The position numbers and the translations under genes were made by a program. Below the pieces are notes generated by a model. The model saw only the letters and a program-made list of their open reading frames with translations, did no database searches and was not told where the DNA came from. A DNA stretch of 64,000 bases from Paraspadella gotoi (Eukaryota; Chaetognatha): the NCBI GenBank assembly GCA_051294375.1, contig CM119268.1, positions 16,821,947 to 16,885,946 of the forward strand. Direction: 5' to 3'. Positions within the stretch are counted from its first letter, which is position 1. Each line of letters opens with the position of its first letter. This document shows positions 22,606-33,684 of the stretch, in pieces.

Positions 22606-22650
22606 ACTAACCCCCCCTTTCTCATCTCTTCCCACCCCCCCTCCCCAAAG

Positions 22651-22886
22651 GCCGTCGTCAACATCAAAGAACTTCCCCTGATTCTACCAACCACCCGACC
22701 CAATTCGCCTACCCCATCCCCCACACGACCGCGCAGGCCCTCGGGGCACGAGGCCGAAGGGGAAAGAACTACTTACATTCGTTAGATCAAGAGGAAATGT
22801 TGAGGGACATCGCCAACAAACGAGTATCTGGAATTACGGGGAGTCACGAGGGGGCCATGTACGGGACAAAGCCTGGAACTATCAGG
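22651..22886 (+). CDS. CASK: CASK exon: GuK domain middle, with frame-breaking indels
   Basis: A long TTTC/C-rich tract and CCCCAAAG precede the exon. Its first bases complete the split glycine and give R-R-(H)-I-K. Downstream, in shifting frames, are HPTQFAYPIPHTT, EGxNYYxHSLDQEEMLRDIA, and SHEGAMYGTKPGTI just before a GTAGGG donor. These are hallmark GuK motifs: FAYPIPHTTRP is the nucleotide-monophosphate-binding region (degenerate in MAGUKs, which do not phosphorylate GMP), and YGSHEDAMYGTK is the second ligand contact. At least two frame changes are needed within ~236 bases. I infer errors in unpolished sequence. A second, even noisier copy is at 56906-57153. Confidence 0.85.
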
Positions 22887-24189
22887 GTAGGGATCGAGGC
22901 ACAGTGGTGGCGGTGGGAAGGAAGGACAAGGAAGGAAGCAGAGGAAGGAAGGAAAGGCAAGAAAGGATGGATTGGAAAGAAGGAGAGAAGGATGGAACGA
23001 AGGAAGGAAGGGAAAAGGAAGGTTATGAACACTAGATGGGAAAAGTAGAAGATAATGTGAAGAGAAAATAAAGAGAGAGAAAAGATAAGAAATATGAGAG
23101 AGAGAGAGAGAGAGATAAATCGTGCGTGACTGAGATTCGACTGCGTAAACAACCCAGATGAGCCAAAATTATTTCGCCCTTTACTATTTTGCGGCCGAAA
23201 AAAGAAACAATTAGCCATATTAAATTTAACGTCCATAAATTTTGTATTGAAATTAATTTGTTTCAAATTAAACCGCCCGGTCGATCCAGCCGACCAAGTT
23301 TGTTTCTTCAAAAGAACCTCACTCGCAGCGGCATATGTTTATTTCTCAATTAAGAGAGATTAAATTCTCAAAAAATTTTGCAAGAGATTATTAAGAGTTC
23401 ACCAATGACACACAATTGAAATACCTGGAACAGTGAACAACATCGCGTTGAAAACAAGGATGAGAGGATTGGAAAAAAAGCCCGAAATAGGAAGGAAGAT
23501 ATACAATGTATATATGCATGTATATATTGTGTAGGCCATTCGGGAACACATCTTGACGAGGAAAGAGTAGAAGCGGAAGCCATAATAATGAATACGTTCT
23601 TTCACTTGATGAAAAAATTTTAATTCATCGAAGTAAATAGTAATTTAATAAGGTAAAAACCGTTTGAAGGAAGAATTATCAGATGGAAGTGGGTTTTCAT
23701 TTGATATTCTCCTCACCAGATTGAATCTTCAAACGAGAGTCTGATGGTTTTTCCAATGAAATAATACAAAACGTCGCGGTTTTCTTTCTTTATAAATTTA
23801 ATATTAAACGCCGGTTAATCTCGAGTATCTTTTGTTTAAAAAAGACTTTGGAAAATGCCGGTGTGTGAAGCTGGTAAAGTTGCGATGATAGAAGTCGGGG
23901 CTTGGCAGTTTGCAGTCAATGGAAAAAAAGAAAAGAAGGAAAGGTTGAAACCCTTAATCGTAAAAAGCGCGTGAGGAAAAAAAAAAAATGTAATAAATAA
24001 TTGAAGTCTTTTTATACTGGCTTTGATAATTTATAAATATCAGTCTTGAGCGTTATCGAAATATGGCTGAGGACGTATATTATCAAAAATATACAAATTA
24101 ATTTTTGGCCCGGAGAAAACGGAGTCATTCTAAATTTATGCGGAACTCGTTGCAAGGTCATTTTTTTGGCTTCTCGTCCTAAACGTTTT

Positions 24190-24260
24190 AATCGTTGGTC
24201 GTCGTCGTCGTTCGTACTTCCGTCATCGTCGTTCATCGCCGTCGTCATCGTGCTGTCCAT
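24190..24260 (+). repeat. (GTC)n and nearby (GATGAT)n
   Basis: GTCGTC/CATCGTC run, with a GATGATGATGACGATGATG run at 24340. The counterpart at 59536-59595 is longer and purer. Confidence 0.85.
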
Positions 24261-26034
24261 CGCCTCATAGCCGAGAAATCTCGCGGTCACAGGTGGGATG
24301 TGATGAATCGAAAGGCGACGATTTGGATGATACGATTATTTGATGATGATGACGATGATGCGTCGCCCGCCGGATTTAGGCTCAATCCTCATATGTTATA
24401 GAATTCTAAAGAATATTTGATGATATTAATAAAAGATTTATAGAGAAGTTTCTCGAAGTTTCTCCCAATTTGTAATATTTGTGTAACCAAGTTCACCATC
24501 CGACGAAGACGACGACTACAAGGACGAGAACAACAGATTGAAGAATAAAACGAACGACACGTGACTCCGACGTAAAACAACTTTAAAAACAACCCGCCAA
24601 TCGACGAGACGTACGGACCACGAGCGGACCTTGTCACCGCTAATCGGTCGAGGCTCGACACCGTGACCCTCGGGACGTCGGCCTCGATTTATCTTACTCG
24701 AATTGTTCCGCTTCGCACGCCCCCTACTTTTCTCTCCATCTTCTTTCCGCCTCGCACCGCCTCTCCGCCGTCCGACGCCCTCCACCGCCCTCCATCACCG
24801 ACGAGCCCCTTCACAGTCCGTACGCGTGTCTACCTTTAACTCAGATCTTAATTCTACCGTTCGGCCGTCTGTGGCCAATTCCCCCCCCACCCCCAACTCC
24901 ACCCCTGCTCTAATTTCTATAAGAAAAAAACAATGTTTCATCAATTCTCTGCATTGTTACGCGTTCTCTTTTTCCTCCGCCGTGATTGCCCACGCCAGCA
25001 ACTTTGTCACTAGATCTTCCCTCTTCTTTCCTATTCTTTCCTTCTTTATCCCCTTTTCCCTCCCCACATTGTTTTCCACTTTCTCTTCATCAATAACTCT
25101 CCTAACCTCCCCTCCCTCTTATTTCCGTCCTCCGCCAACTCTTTGCCATCGTCTCTTCTCCGTCTCCCACCCCCAACTTTATTCCAATCCTTTCGCCTGG
25201 TAAACCGATATTTCTTCTGACTCCTGCCTCGCATCTAACAAACGCCCGGTTCGGTGGAGTTGAGACGGACGGAGGCCGAGAGAACAAATAGAGGAAAAGG
25301 TGGAGAAAAGTGCGGAGGAAAACCACGGGGGGCAAAAAAAAAAGAGTGGAAGTAAAAATTATGAGAAACGGAGTACGGGGATATGTAAATATAAATAAAG
25401 TACCCACAATTAAAATGAAGAAACGGTAGTATACGAAAAAATATAATTGTAACAAAAAACTTGAGGCACAGGATGACAGCGTTGTGAGAGCGAACAAATA
25501 AGAGGCGAAGGAAGAAATTGGAAATGAGAATAGAGATAACAAGTTTTTATAATAAGGTTCCTGGTTCTCAAAACACGAAACACAAAAAACTGACCCGTGT
25601 GACTCCTCGAAAGCCGCAGTGAAACAATGGTTATCGCCGCCTGCCGCGATGTCTCTTTTCGAAGATCCTATACGAACACTTTCGTTAACTGGGATAATTC
25701 TCGGTATGAATTAAATCAAAACTAAAGACGGTCTTTCCAAAATCTCGAGTTCTATTCTTTCATCTTTCGTCGTAAATGAGTAAGCATTTGAAAAAAAAAA
25801 GGGCTCTCCTAACAAGGTGCATCGTTAAGAAATAAAACGATTGTGTAAAAGGAAAAAAGATATTATTGAGTAAAGAAGAAAACATTTTAAACAAAAATTT
25901 AAAAGATTATAATACCCAATCAGAAGAAAGAAAGGAACATCTCACACACCGGAAACCAAAAAGCATCATAATATTTGCAATAAAAGCTTTGTTTGATCGT
26001 CTTTGTGGTTTTTTGCGGGTGTTATAAAAGCAAG

Positions 26035-26070
26035 AAAGAAAAAAAAAAGAGAGAGAGAGAGAGAGAGATC
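26035..26070 (+). repeat. (GA)n microsatellite
   Basis: Short GA run in the big intron; counterpart at 60725-60762 is longer. No gene supported in 25250-29360. Confidence 0.9.
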
Positions 26071-27705
26071 GACAAGATGCAGAGTGAGGTGCTCCAAGTT
26101 TCTTAATTCCAATCTTTTTTTTCTCTTCATTTCATGTTCTATCAATTCCGTTCAATTTCCATTGAGCACTCTCTTTTCTCTCTCTCTTTCTTTCGTCCCT
26201 AAGGCTTAATAACTGACTTTTTGGTTTTCTCGAAAAACACCCGCAAATTCGTATTCCCTGTTTGTTTCGACGATGGCGCATTTTCGACTGGTAGTGTCAA
26301 TTGACAGAAGAAAGTTTCCAACTCTTTTGATCGCATTTATGTAATCTTACTTTGGTCCTATCAAATGCAATGAAACCCACAGGCGAGAGGCCTGGTGCTG
26401 CTTTGGCCATTTTATTTATTTATACGAACCTGACCTATAAAAATAGTAATTTATAAGAATATAACCAAATCATCCTAAAAACAAACTAACATCAATTATT
26501 GGATTAACAAATGACTTCCGACAAAAAAAAAAGATTCAACAAAAAAGAAAAACCTTTAACCAAATATATATAAAAAACATACTACCATGACTAAGAATCT
26601 CAAAATCTTCACATTCCGGAACTCAAAATCAACCGCTAACATCCCTCTGTCCCCCCACAGGATAAAAACACCCTTTTCGTCATTTCATTTTTCGCTTTTC
26701 CGTGGTGCTCCCTAATCACGTAATTTTAAAATCCGCAATAGAGTTTGAATTTTTCCATTTTCGATTTAAAACTCGGGTCTCACCAGTTCTCTCTCCTTTT
26801 ACCCTTACCCTACTTCTCGCCCCTTCCAGGTTCGCGGTTTGACAATAGTTTCCCAATTCCACGTTTCACCATCGACCCTGCTCAACTTCCAATCTTTAAC
26901 CTCTATCCATAAATTTCATCCTTGCTTCTGCACTCTTTAAGCCACATTAATTTGATATTTGTTCCATTACTTCCGTCAAGACTTACCAGTCAACCTTTCC
27001 CTTAAATATATTTTCCCATTCCGCTCCCTCCTTTCCCGTTCCCATTATCCCCAACCGTCCACCTTCTACTCTACCACCTCCCCCCCAGCCTCCCCACGTG
27101 AAATTTCCATTTTCCGCAATCCGAGCTTTTCACGTTTCCATTTACATTTTTTCCTCTTCTCTCCTCTCGTCTGTTTTTTTCACAGTGGATATCTAATCCC
27201 CTAACACATAAAATGCCCGATGTTTCTCCTCCTTCTTTCTCTTTCTTTTCTCGTTTCCGTTTTTTTTTTTTTTTTTGTTTGTTTTTGTGGCGTTGTCTTT
27301 TCTTGTGTATGTTTTATGGTGTCTTTGTTCGTGCTGCATTGAGTTGCCGCCGAATTTTTTACTAACGAACATTTAATTCTTTCGTCTATTTTTATTTTTT
27401 TACAGGAAGCGGAAGTATAGAGAATAAACTACGGATTCAAAGTTACATTTGGTAAAAGAAATAATAAAATTTACTTCGTGTTAACCAAGAAATTTAAATT
27501 TAAAAAAAAATTACTTGCCTATATAACCTAAGGAAATATGCAACATTTACAACGAGGACACAATCAACCATCACATCTTCATTACTTTTCACGACGAAAT
27601 CATGATCATTAACTTTTATTCGTTGTTTTTTTCTTGACGTTCCGATTCCATTGTCCACGCTCTGATCGCTCCATCACGGCGGGGACGATGATTCAAAAAC
27701 GCAGA

Positions 27706-27812
27706 ATCTCTCTCTCTCTCTCTCTTCTCTCCTCTCTCTCTCTCTCCCTCTCTCGTCTCTCTCTCTCTCGTCTCCTCTTCGCTCTATCCCTCTCTTTCTC
27801 TCTCTCACACTC
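27706..27812 (+). repeat. (CT)n-rich tract
   Basis: CT units interrupted by TCGTCTC and CCTC. The counterpart at 62358-62505 is CT running into an N gap. Confidence 0.92.
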
Positions 27813-28824
27813 CATTTGTCACCGGTGAGCTGTTTTTTTTCGGCTCAATTCTTGTTTCAATAGTGAAAAATATATGACGCCAACTCGTGATTCGGATTTC
27901 TGCACAACTTTTTTTCTTATTGCCTAGTTCGAGTCAGACCCAATTTTTGGATCATTTACTAATCAAACTTCTGAGCTTTCGCATCAACTTGGTAAATAAA
28001 TAATACAATAAATAAATAAATAAGCATTTTTTTCGTCTCAAGCACTTCTAATGCTAAACGAACACTTGTTCGTCTTATGCCTTTTCAACTTATATATTCG
28101 TTATAAAACCAATCTCATAATCTCTTTGATTTCTTCATCTTTTTCCTTTATCAAACTCGGTGACCAAACCACAAAGGAAATTAAAAATTATTTGAAAAAA
28201 AAAAGTATTTTCAAAAAACATCCTGCTCCGTAATACTATACGAATGTTTAATTCATAGTTAACTCCATCACTTTCCCCCTAAGACCAAGTTGGACCAACC
28301 AAAACAAAAAGATTAAACGCTCGCATGAGAATGGCTTCGTGATTCACATGATGACTAGTATAACATACGCAGAGTAGAAGAAAAGAAAGTGGTTTACCTT
28401 TGATAAAACGGAAAAAACACCTTCTCGAAGTATTAAACTTGGATTCGGAATGGATAATTAATTTCCGCTTTATCTCTCAATATTCATCGCAACATCGTTT
28501 TTAATCCACAAACAGACGAAAAAACGATTTATAGTCAGACACGGATTAATAATTTGACACAGAAAATAGACATTACTATGTAGTTTCCAATTTTGTACCG
28601 ACCATTTATCCGTCATGTAATACTGGTCCTTGTCCAAAGAGCTAATGATGGCCGTTGTCTCTTTAATTCTTTGTTAAAACGGACAGTAAATCTGTCCGGA
28701 TATCAGAGCCCTAGTTTTTACTAAAAAACTCCAAAAAAAATAACCACAAACATAAAAGCTCTGAGTGCACCAGATTTTTTTGAGAAACTTTAATTAATAT
28801 ATGAATCAACTTCGCCTTCGCCTT

Positions 28825-28895
28825 CGGAATAAGGGATAAGAGAGATTAAGGGAGTTAAGGGATAAGCCGGAATCAAGGGGATAATGGATAAGGGA
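28825..28895 (+). repeat. Degenerate GGGATAA-type array
   Basis: AGGGATAAG, TTAAGGGAG and GGGATAATGG variants. In the other copy (63425-63482) the same place is a clean array of about eight GGGATAA units. Confidence 0.7.
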
Positions 28896-29361
28896 CTTCT
28901 CCCTGCCGTGTGTTTCCTCCTCTCTCCCTTTTCCCAAGACTTAGCGGATGAACATGATTTAGGTTTAAAATTCGACCCGATGGCAGTGATTTGCAGACAA
29001 AAATAATTCAAGAATGTTCGGGGTTGGTTACAGATGTGCTAGCATGCCCGAGAAATGGTGACTGGCTAAATTCAAAATCAATTTAATAAAATAAAAACTA
29101 GTAAAAACCTAAATATAAAAATTTCGGAAATATAAAAAAAATTAATAAAAATGACGTTTAATAACCCCAGCCCATCTAGCACAAATAAAATTATTAATAC
29201 GTAAATAAAACCTAAATGGGGGGGGGGGGGCCCAAGCAAACCGCAAATCAAGGTTTTTGACAAAAGGATCGTTTGACTAAATTATCACAAATACAGGGAG
29301 ACTCCCGCCACAAAGATATTTTAATCAATAATATTACATACAAAAATTATATTCGTAATTA

Positions 29362-29587
29362 TTTTTCAATAAACCCTCGGGTTCCGTCGTCTGGGCGGAA
29401 ACGACGCCGCGGACTTTGGGACTGCGGATCGAGCGCGGAACGACGCCGGTTGTGCGCGATGGACGGCGAGACGCCGCCGACGGTGCGCGAGGCGGCTGCC
29501 GGAGCCGGGCCCGGGGCGGAGTGCGAAGGCGCCAGGGAGCGAGGAACGTCCACGAGCCGAGGAGAAGACGGGGCGTCCTCGTAGCTG
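29362..29587 (-). CDS. Candidate antisense terminal exon in a CpG-rich island
   Basis: On the minus strand a long C-rich tract and CTCGATCCAG acceptor precede an open frame starting Y-E-D-A-P-S-S-P, rich in Ser/Pro/Ala/Arg, and ending R-G-F-I-E-K-stop near 29362. The region is far more GC- and CpG-rich than its surroundings and lies in the large CASK intron. The plus strand is open too, with a short frame beginning M-D-G-E-T-P-P at 29459. The partial second copy at 63900-64000 differs by indels that change the frame, so neither reading is confirmed. It may instead be a CpG-rich promoter element. Confidence 0.25.
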
Positions 29588-29754
29588 GATCGAGGGGGGG
29601 GTGTGGGGGGGGGAGAACAAGAGGGAACAGAGTAGGGGGCGTGCGCGAAAAAAAGGGTCAGTCTGAGGGAACACATAAATTCGCGCCTGTTTAATATTTG
29701 CCGCCAATAAACACACATCTCTGTGTCGCGCGTCGGAGAGTGAGACGCTTGCTT

Positions 29755-29812
29755 TCTTCTCTTCTTTTTTTCGTTCTTTCTTTTTTTCGTTCGTTCGTTC
29801 GTTCTTCGTTCT

Positions 29813-29856
<44 letters not shown>

Positions 29857-29857
29857 T

Positions 29858-29889
<32 letters not shown>

Positions 29890-29925
29890 TTCTTTTCTTT
29901 CTCTCTTTCGCCCGCCCTTTTTTTT
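29755..29925 (+). repeat. (TTTC)n / (TTCG)n microsatellite
   Basis: TTCGTTCG units followed by about 25 TTTC units. The stretch 29930-31600 contains pyrimidine- and GA-rich sequence and one GC-rich patch (30690-30960) without a supported exon. Confidence 0.95.
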
Positions 29926-31129
29926 TCCTTTTGTCGATGCAAACAAAAATACAAAATAATACGAAGGAAAAAATCTCTTATCGTTCTAAAATGAAATGTC
30001 AAACACGCGAAGATTGCAGCTATTTATTTTTCAATCTCTTTTTTCTTCGGCCTTCGAGAAATGAGATAAGGATCACGATATCGAGTCTTCTTTTTTCTCT
30101 CTTTTTCCTTTTCCTTCTCCTTTTACTCTCTCTCTCTCCTACTCCTGCTCTTTTACGGACCTGTGAATAACTCTCAACAAACTTTTGTCAGACTACAAAA
30201 CAGCTAAAAACCTCATTTTAAAACCAAATCCTAATTTTTCTTTTTCCAACATGTTTTATTTTCCCTTTGGATCCTACGTGAACTTTCTCTATTTCCTTAT
30301 ACCTCTCTTCTCCCCTCTTTCCTCTTTTTCTTCCACCGCGAGCGGAAAAATTCAAAAGCCCAGCTCTCGAAAACAAAATTTCCTTCGCCATGACGTTTTA
30401 ATGGTTCATCATTATTTACCAACTTTTTTCCGTGAACCGTCCACCTCCCAGTGCCAAACACCGCCTGGGAAAAAACGTGCAAACCGTAACCTCGGGCCGG
30501 CTCTTTCCAGTTGTTTTCTTCCCCATAGAAAATGTGCATTTTAATGTACTAGTGCCCTATAATCCGACCATTAATCTCCAAACCTTTCCGTTTTTATAAG
30601 AAACACCTTACTTCCGATCAATCAATTATTACGACAATTTCTTTATTAAGTACCTCGACATTCATATAAGAGGTTTAAACAGCAACCCGATCCTACCCGC
30701 GCGGAATCCGTCCTCCAAATCCTCCAGGCGCTTCTCAAGCGAACTTGGGTGACGGCGTAGGAAGTGGTGAAGCCTGGAAACGAGCTTTCTCCATCTGGGA
30801 GATTGATCTCGTAGTCGGGACGGCGAGGGTGGAGATGTCGAGTCCCGAACATCCGCGCCACTCCACGCTGACGCTAGATCCAGCAACTAGCAACAGTTTT
30901 TTTTTCCCCCCGCGACCGGGAGTGGAAGGGGGGGGAGGTTTTGGGGGGCGGAAAGGTTGGGTTATAACGGAGAGAAAAAATTCCGCGCGTCGCGTTGAAA
31001 AATCTCATTTGCATTAATGAAGTTCTCGGGGCTTTGAGAAAGAGATATCTTTGTTTATCGGTCGTCGTCGGCCGGCAGGAAGGACAAAGAGGAAAGGAAG
31101 AAAACGCGTGTTGGGGGGGAATCGCCTGA

Positions 31130-31260
31130 GAGAGGAAAGGTTTTCCTCCTTTAGAGAGGTAAAGAGAGATGAGAGAGAAGAGAGAGAAGAAAGAGAGCAG
31201 AGACGATAGAAAGAGAAAGAGAAATAGAGAGAGAGAGAGGGAATCCCGAGAGAGATAAAA
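31130..31260 (+). repeat. GA-rich purine tract
   Basis: Imperfect GAGAGAGAAGAG run about 350 bases before GuK exon 3. Confidence 0.85.
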
Positions 31261-31606
31261 AGTCAGGCGTCGCCACGGATTCGTCATAAAAATGGCGGCC
31301 TGTTTATCGCGGAATTTCATTGATTTTCGGAGTTTATTGGAAAACATGAAAATTTGCCCGTTAGGAGGAAAGCCAAATCGATCTCAAATATACAAATAAG
31401 ACAGATTGCAACGGGAAGCTCGGAAGGATAATAATATTGATATTGATTAACTCTTTGTAAAGTCTTGTTCTTTATTTGAGAAAAATTGCACTAATCGAAA
31501 TGTTAAATAAAGTGATAATAGTCATATTGTCTCCTTTCTGTTCCTCTCTCTCTCTCTCCCACTATCTATTGCAATCCAAATCATCGCCTCTCCTCCCGCT
31601 TTCCAG

Positions 31607-31749
31607 GACGAAATATCACGAGAAACGCCAAACGGCCATCTTGACGTGGAACCGCAGGTCGATGGATAGGTTTTGCGGATTCGGCAGTGAGTATTCCCCC
31701 TACGTCGTCTTTTCATCGTACGCACCCTTGACGCTAACCATGAAACAAG
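31607..31749 (+). CDS. CASK: CASK exon: GuK domain, AILDVEPQ to FIAAP segment
   Basis: TTTCCAG precedes G-ACG-AAA and then K-Y-H-E-K...T-A-I-L. Restoring the family frame one base later gives D-V-E-P-Q, the conserved AILDVEPQ of CASK GuK domains. Next come V-L-R and S-E-Y-S-P-Y-V-V-F followed by an A-P-L-T run, matching family VLRTAEF.P.VVFIAAP. The exon ends AAACAAG|GTAATC. At least two small indels separate these matches. This is the first CASK exon after an intron of ~8.7 kb that fills 22.9-31.6 kb. No second copy exists in this window because the duplicated segment stops at the window edge. Confidence 0.82.
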
Positions 31750-31867
31750 GTAATCGACCCCTTATGGGCATTGATATGGAAGAGATAATACTGAAAATAA
31801 TTACCCGCGCAGTAGACTCAACTTGAGATCAAGGCCGGTCATAGAAAGCAAAGTCTCATTCATGAAG

Positions 31868-32081
31868 TCCACCGGCCTCAACGGGACAGCCTGGAACGGC
31901 TGGCCGAGCGATAGCCAGCTGCTCAAACAAAGCCGTCTTCGACGCTTTTACTTTGATCTCTCGCCGTCTACGAAACAACGACATCGACGAAGAACAAGAT
32001 TACGACGCTCTGGAGGCAAGCATTCGCAGACCGTCCACAGACAGCCCACAATGGATACCACGTGCGGTTGGGGTCTTTTGA
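31868..32081 (+). CDS. CASK: CASK terminal exon: end of GuK domain and stop
   Basis: The start is approximate, chosen near an AAG in a weak acceptor. In shifting frames I read D-S-L-E-R-L-A-E, S-Q-L-L-K-Q, F-Y-F-D-L, N-N-D-I-D-E, T-T-L, E-A-S-I-R and finally P-Q-W-I-P before TGA at 32079-32081. The family C-terminus is SLERLAKES...HYFDLTI.NNDI.ETI..LE.AI...PQWVPVSW-Y-stop, so every block is present in order. The last few residues (family PVSWVY) are altered. That tail normally packs the SH3-GuK unit, so the change is more likely sequence error than biology. No AATAAA is obvious in the next 100 bases. Confidence 0.78.
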
Positions 32082-32243
32082 AGATTTTTTTAAAACTTTG
32101 CGGTCCCGTCCTAGATTTTGTGCTGCGATTCATATTGAGGTTCGATTTTTGTTATAAAATGTAAATGGTATATGATCTATTGAAAAGTCCTAAATTAGTC
32201 AGACAACACTATATACCGAGTGTAATATTGTATCAGTCGTTTT

Positions 32244-32513
32244 TTGAATACGGAAATTTTAGCTGCAAGAAGAGGTTGCACACTACCTCTGGTTGTGTTT
32301 GTTACTAAAATAGTATCCCCGAATCTCCCTAGTGAATTCAAAGTGCATGGAATTAGAAAAATCCCGAACCTACTGAATAAGTTTCGACTCGAATATGCAG
32401 ACCAGTTCTACAAACAGACGTTCTCAATACCTCAGCCCACATCCCCTGTGCATTACTTTCAGCCTTTCCTACTACTACTCAAGTACCCAATTTTTCACCG
32501 AAGAATTAAATGA
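32244..32513 (+). CDS. Open frame of 89 codons downstream of CASK, unknown
   Basis: This frame of ordinary composition begins M-N-T-E-I-L-A-A-R-R-G and ends ...F-H-R-R-I-K. It lies 160 bases after the CASK stop. It resembles no family I know and has no clear splice sites. CASK 3' UTR containing a chance open frame is at least as likely. Confidence 0.12.
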   Translation: MNTEILAARRGCTLPLVVFVTKIVSPNLPSEFKVHGIRKIPNLLNKFRLEYADQFYKQTFSIPQPTSPVHYFQPFLLLLKYPIFHRRIK

Positions 32514-32519
32514 TTTTAG

Positions 32520-33540
32520 TTTTATTTTTTAATATGATCTCGAGAAGAAGGACCAGAACCCAATATTTCTCTATCAATTTACATTTTTTTGCACGAAAAA
32601 AGTGGTCAAACAAAACTTTGTATTATAATACGGTATTGGAGCTTCCATTGGAACACTGTATTTAAAATGAAATTTAAAGCGATACGCAGTTTTGGAGAAA
32701 GTTTTTGACAGGAACCCAGCGACAAGTGCGAAACAGGGGTCTTGCATGGACTCCAAAACTCTTTTCAGTTCCCATATACTCAAATTTAGAAAATTAATTA
32801 GCACTTATTCTTCAATAATCCTAGAAAATTTTTTGAAAATAATTTATAAAAATTAAAATTTTTTTTTCAGAAGAAAAAACCTCATCGAAGTTCTCTATAA
32901 ATATAGTATAACAAAACGATGAATTCTTCGTGACGGATTTTTGCCACTTGTTCTCATTTAATGTCTATTTGAAATAAATTCTGGAGCCAGAATAATGATT
33001 TTTATCTTTCTTTATCTGGAATCAGATTTGAGACAAGTCATGTGAAATTTCAATCAAATATTCGTTAATCTTATAATATATTATTGGTACATAGAAAAAG
33101 AGATATATAAATAATGAAAAAAGATTGGAAGCAAATGCGGGTTGTAAAAAAAGAAAAGGTTATAATAAAGAAAAAACGTTCCAAAAAAACATAACAAAAC
33201 AATATTCTTTCTATTAAAACTGGCATTTAAAGACCCACTAATTGCTGAAGGTCTCTCTCTCTTAAGAAAGATCTAAGCATTCCTAATCTGTGGCTTGTTC
33301 CAGCGGCGCTCAGCGTTTTTATTGCTATAAACCTAATTTACAAATTGTGCCTCTGTGAGACAAAAAGCGGAAACAAGAAAAAATGACATCTAGAAAATAG
33401 CCGCGAATTAAAAAAATACGCCGAACAAAGCGAGGCTCGATACTGGACTGACTCTGCAATATACAACCAAGCAAGGCAAGGCAAAAAACGACCGACGGTT
33501 CGGAACAAGAAAAGAAGGGGACCATACTTCGTCCAACGGA
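32520..33540. other. AT-rich flank, nothing recognised
   Basis: No motif, splice pair or repeat family beyond homopolymer runs. Confidence 0.5.
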
Positions 33541-33571
33541 CAATTAAATGTTCTCACGATCGAAAATATAA

Positions 33572-33684
33572 ATGCCGAACCAGCGCAACTTTATTCGTTC
33601 CCAACTGTTCCACCGTTTAACCAAAAGCCCGGAACCCGACGAAGAAACAGCGAAAAACATCACGAAGAAAAACAAAACCAAGGT
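33572..33684 (+). CDS. Candidate first exon, unknown product
   Basis: ATG at 33572 follows an in-frame TAA at 33569. The frame gives M-P-N-Q-R-N-F-I-R-S-Q-L-F-H-R-L-T-K then an acidic/Lys stretch ending N-K-T-K at AAG|GTAAGG, a near-consensus donor. The sequence is not low-complexity and a CpG-rich stretch follows (33700-33830). It lies 1.5 kb beyond the CASK stop on the same strand, so it could begin another gene or be a chance open frame. No family is recognised. Confidence 0.22.

Larger units (their letters stand above)
14840..29470 (+). repeat. Segment A, reference copy of the large duplicated region
   Basis: This stretch carries the HOOK, GuK1 and GuK2 exons and the start of the 8.7 kb intron. 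It recurs in order from about 41170 to 64000, and partly at 36893-39582. In several places this copy looks like unpolished sequence: extra single bases compared with two or three other copies. Outside the listed exons and repeats (for example 16100-18100, 19240-20480, 20580-21590, 23110-25700) it is AT-rich intron with no supported gene. Confidence 0.85.
9465..32081 (+). other. CASK: CASK/lin-2-like MAGUK gene, 3' half (PDZ-SH3-HOOK-GuK)
   Basis: Nine exon pieces on the + strand follow the CASK domain order PDZ, SH3, HOOK and guanylate-kinase-like, ending with a stop just after the family PQW-I-P tail. CASK proteins are cytoplasmic scaffolds at synapses and epithelial junctions. The PDZ binds C-termini of membrane proteins such as neurexin and syndecan, and the HOOK/GuK region contacts protein 4.1 and transcription factors. 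The assignment to CASK over MPP or DLG families rests on RVRLVQF...DE before the PDZ, VARV-HGG, VGDEIRE-NG, KDDHNWWQ, RKTMVLLGAHGVG, FAYPIPHTT and SLERLA. The N-terminal kinase-like and L27 domains are not found here. Several exons carry small indels. I infer these are sequencing errors, because protein similarity resumes immediately in another frame. Confidence 0.88.

Noticed and set aside
22797-23048. Separate small gene starting M-L-R-D-I-A
   Set aside because: It is one frame of CASK GuK exon 2 reading through the donor into a GGAAGGAAGG-rich intron.
29691-30002. Lys/Glu/Arg-rich and Phe/Leu/Ser-rich frames on both strands
   Set aside because: Translations of a (TTTC)n array; the same artefact appears at 21837-22206, 56607-56904 and 57434-57825.
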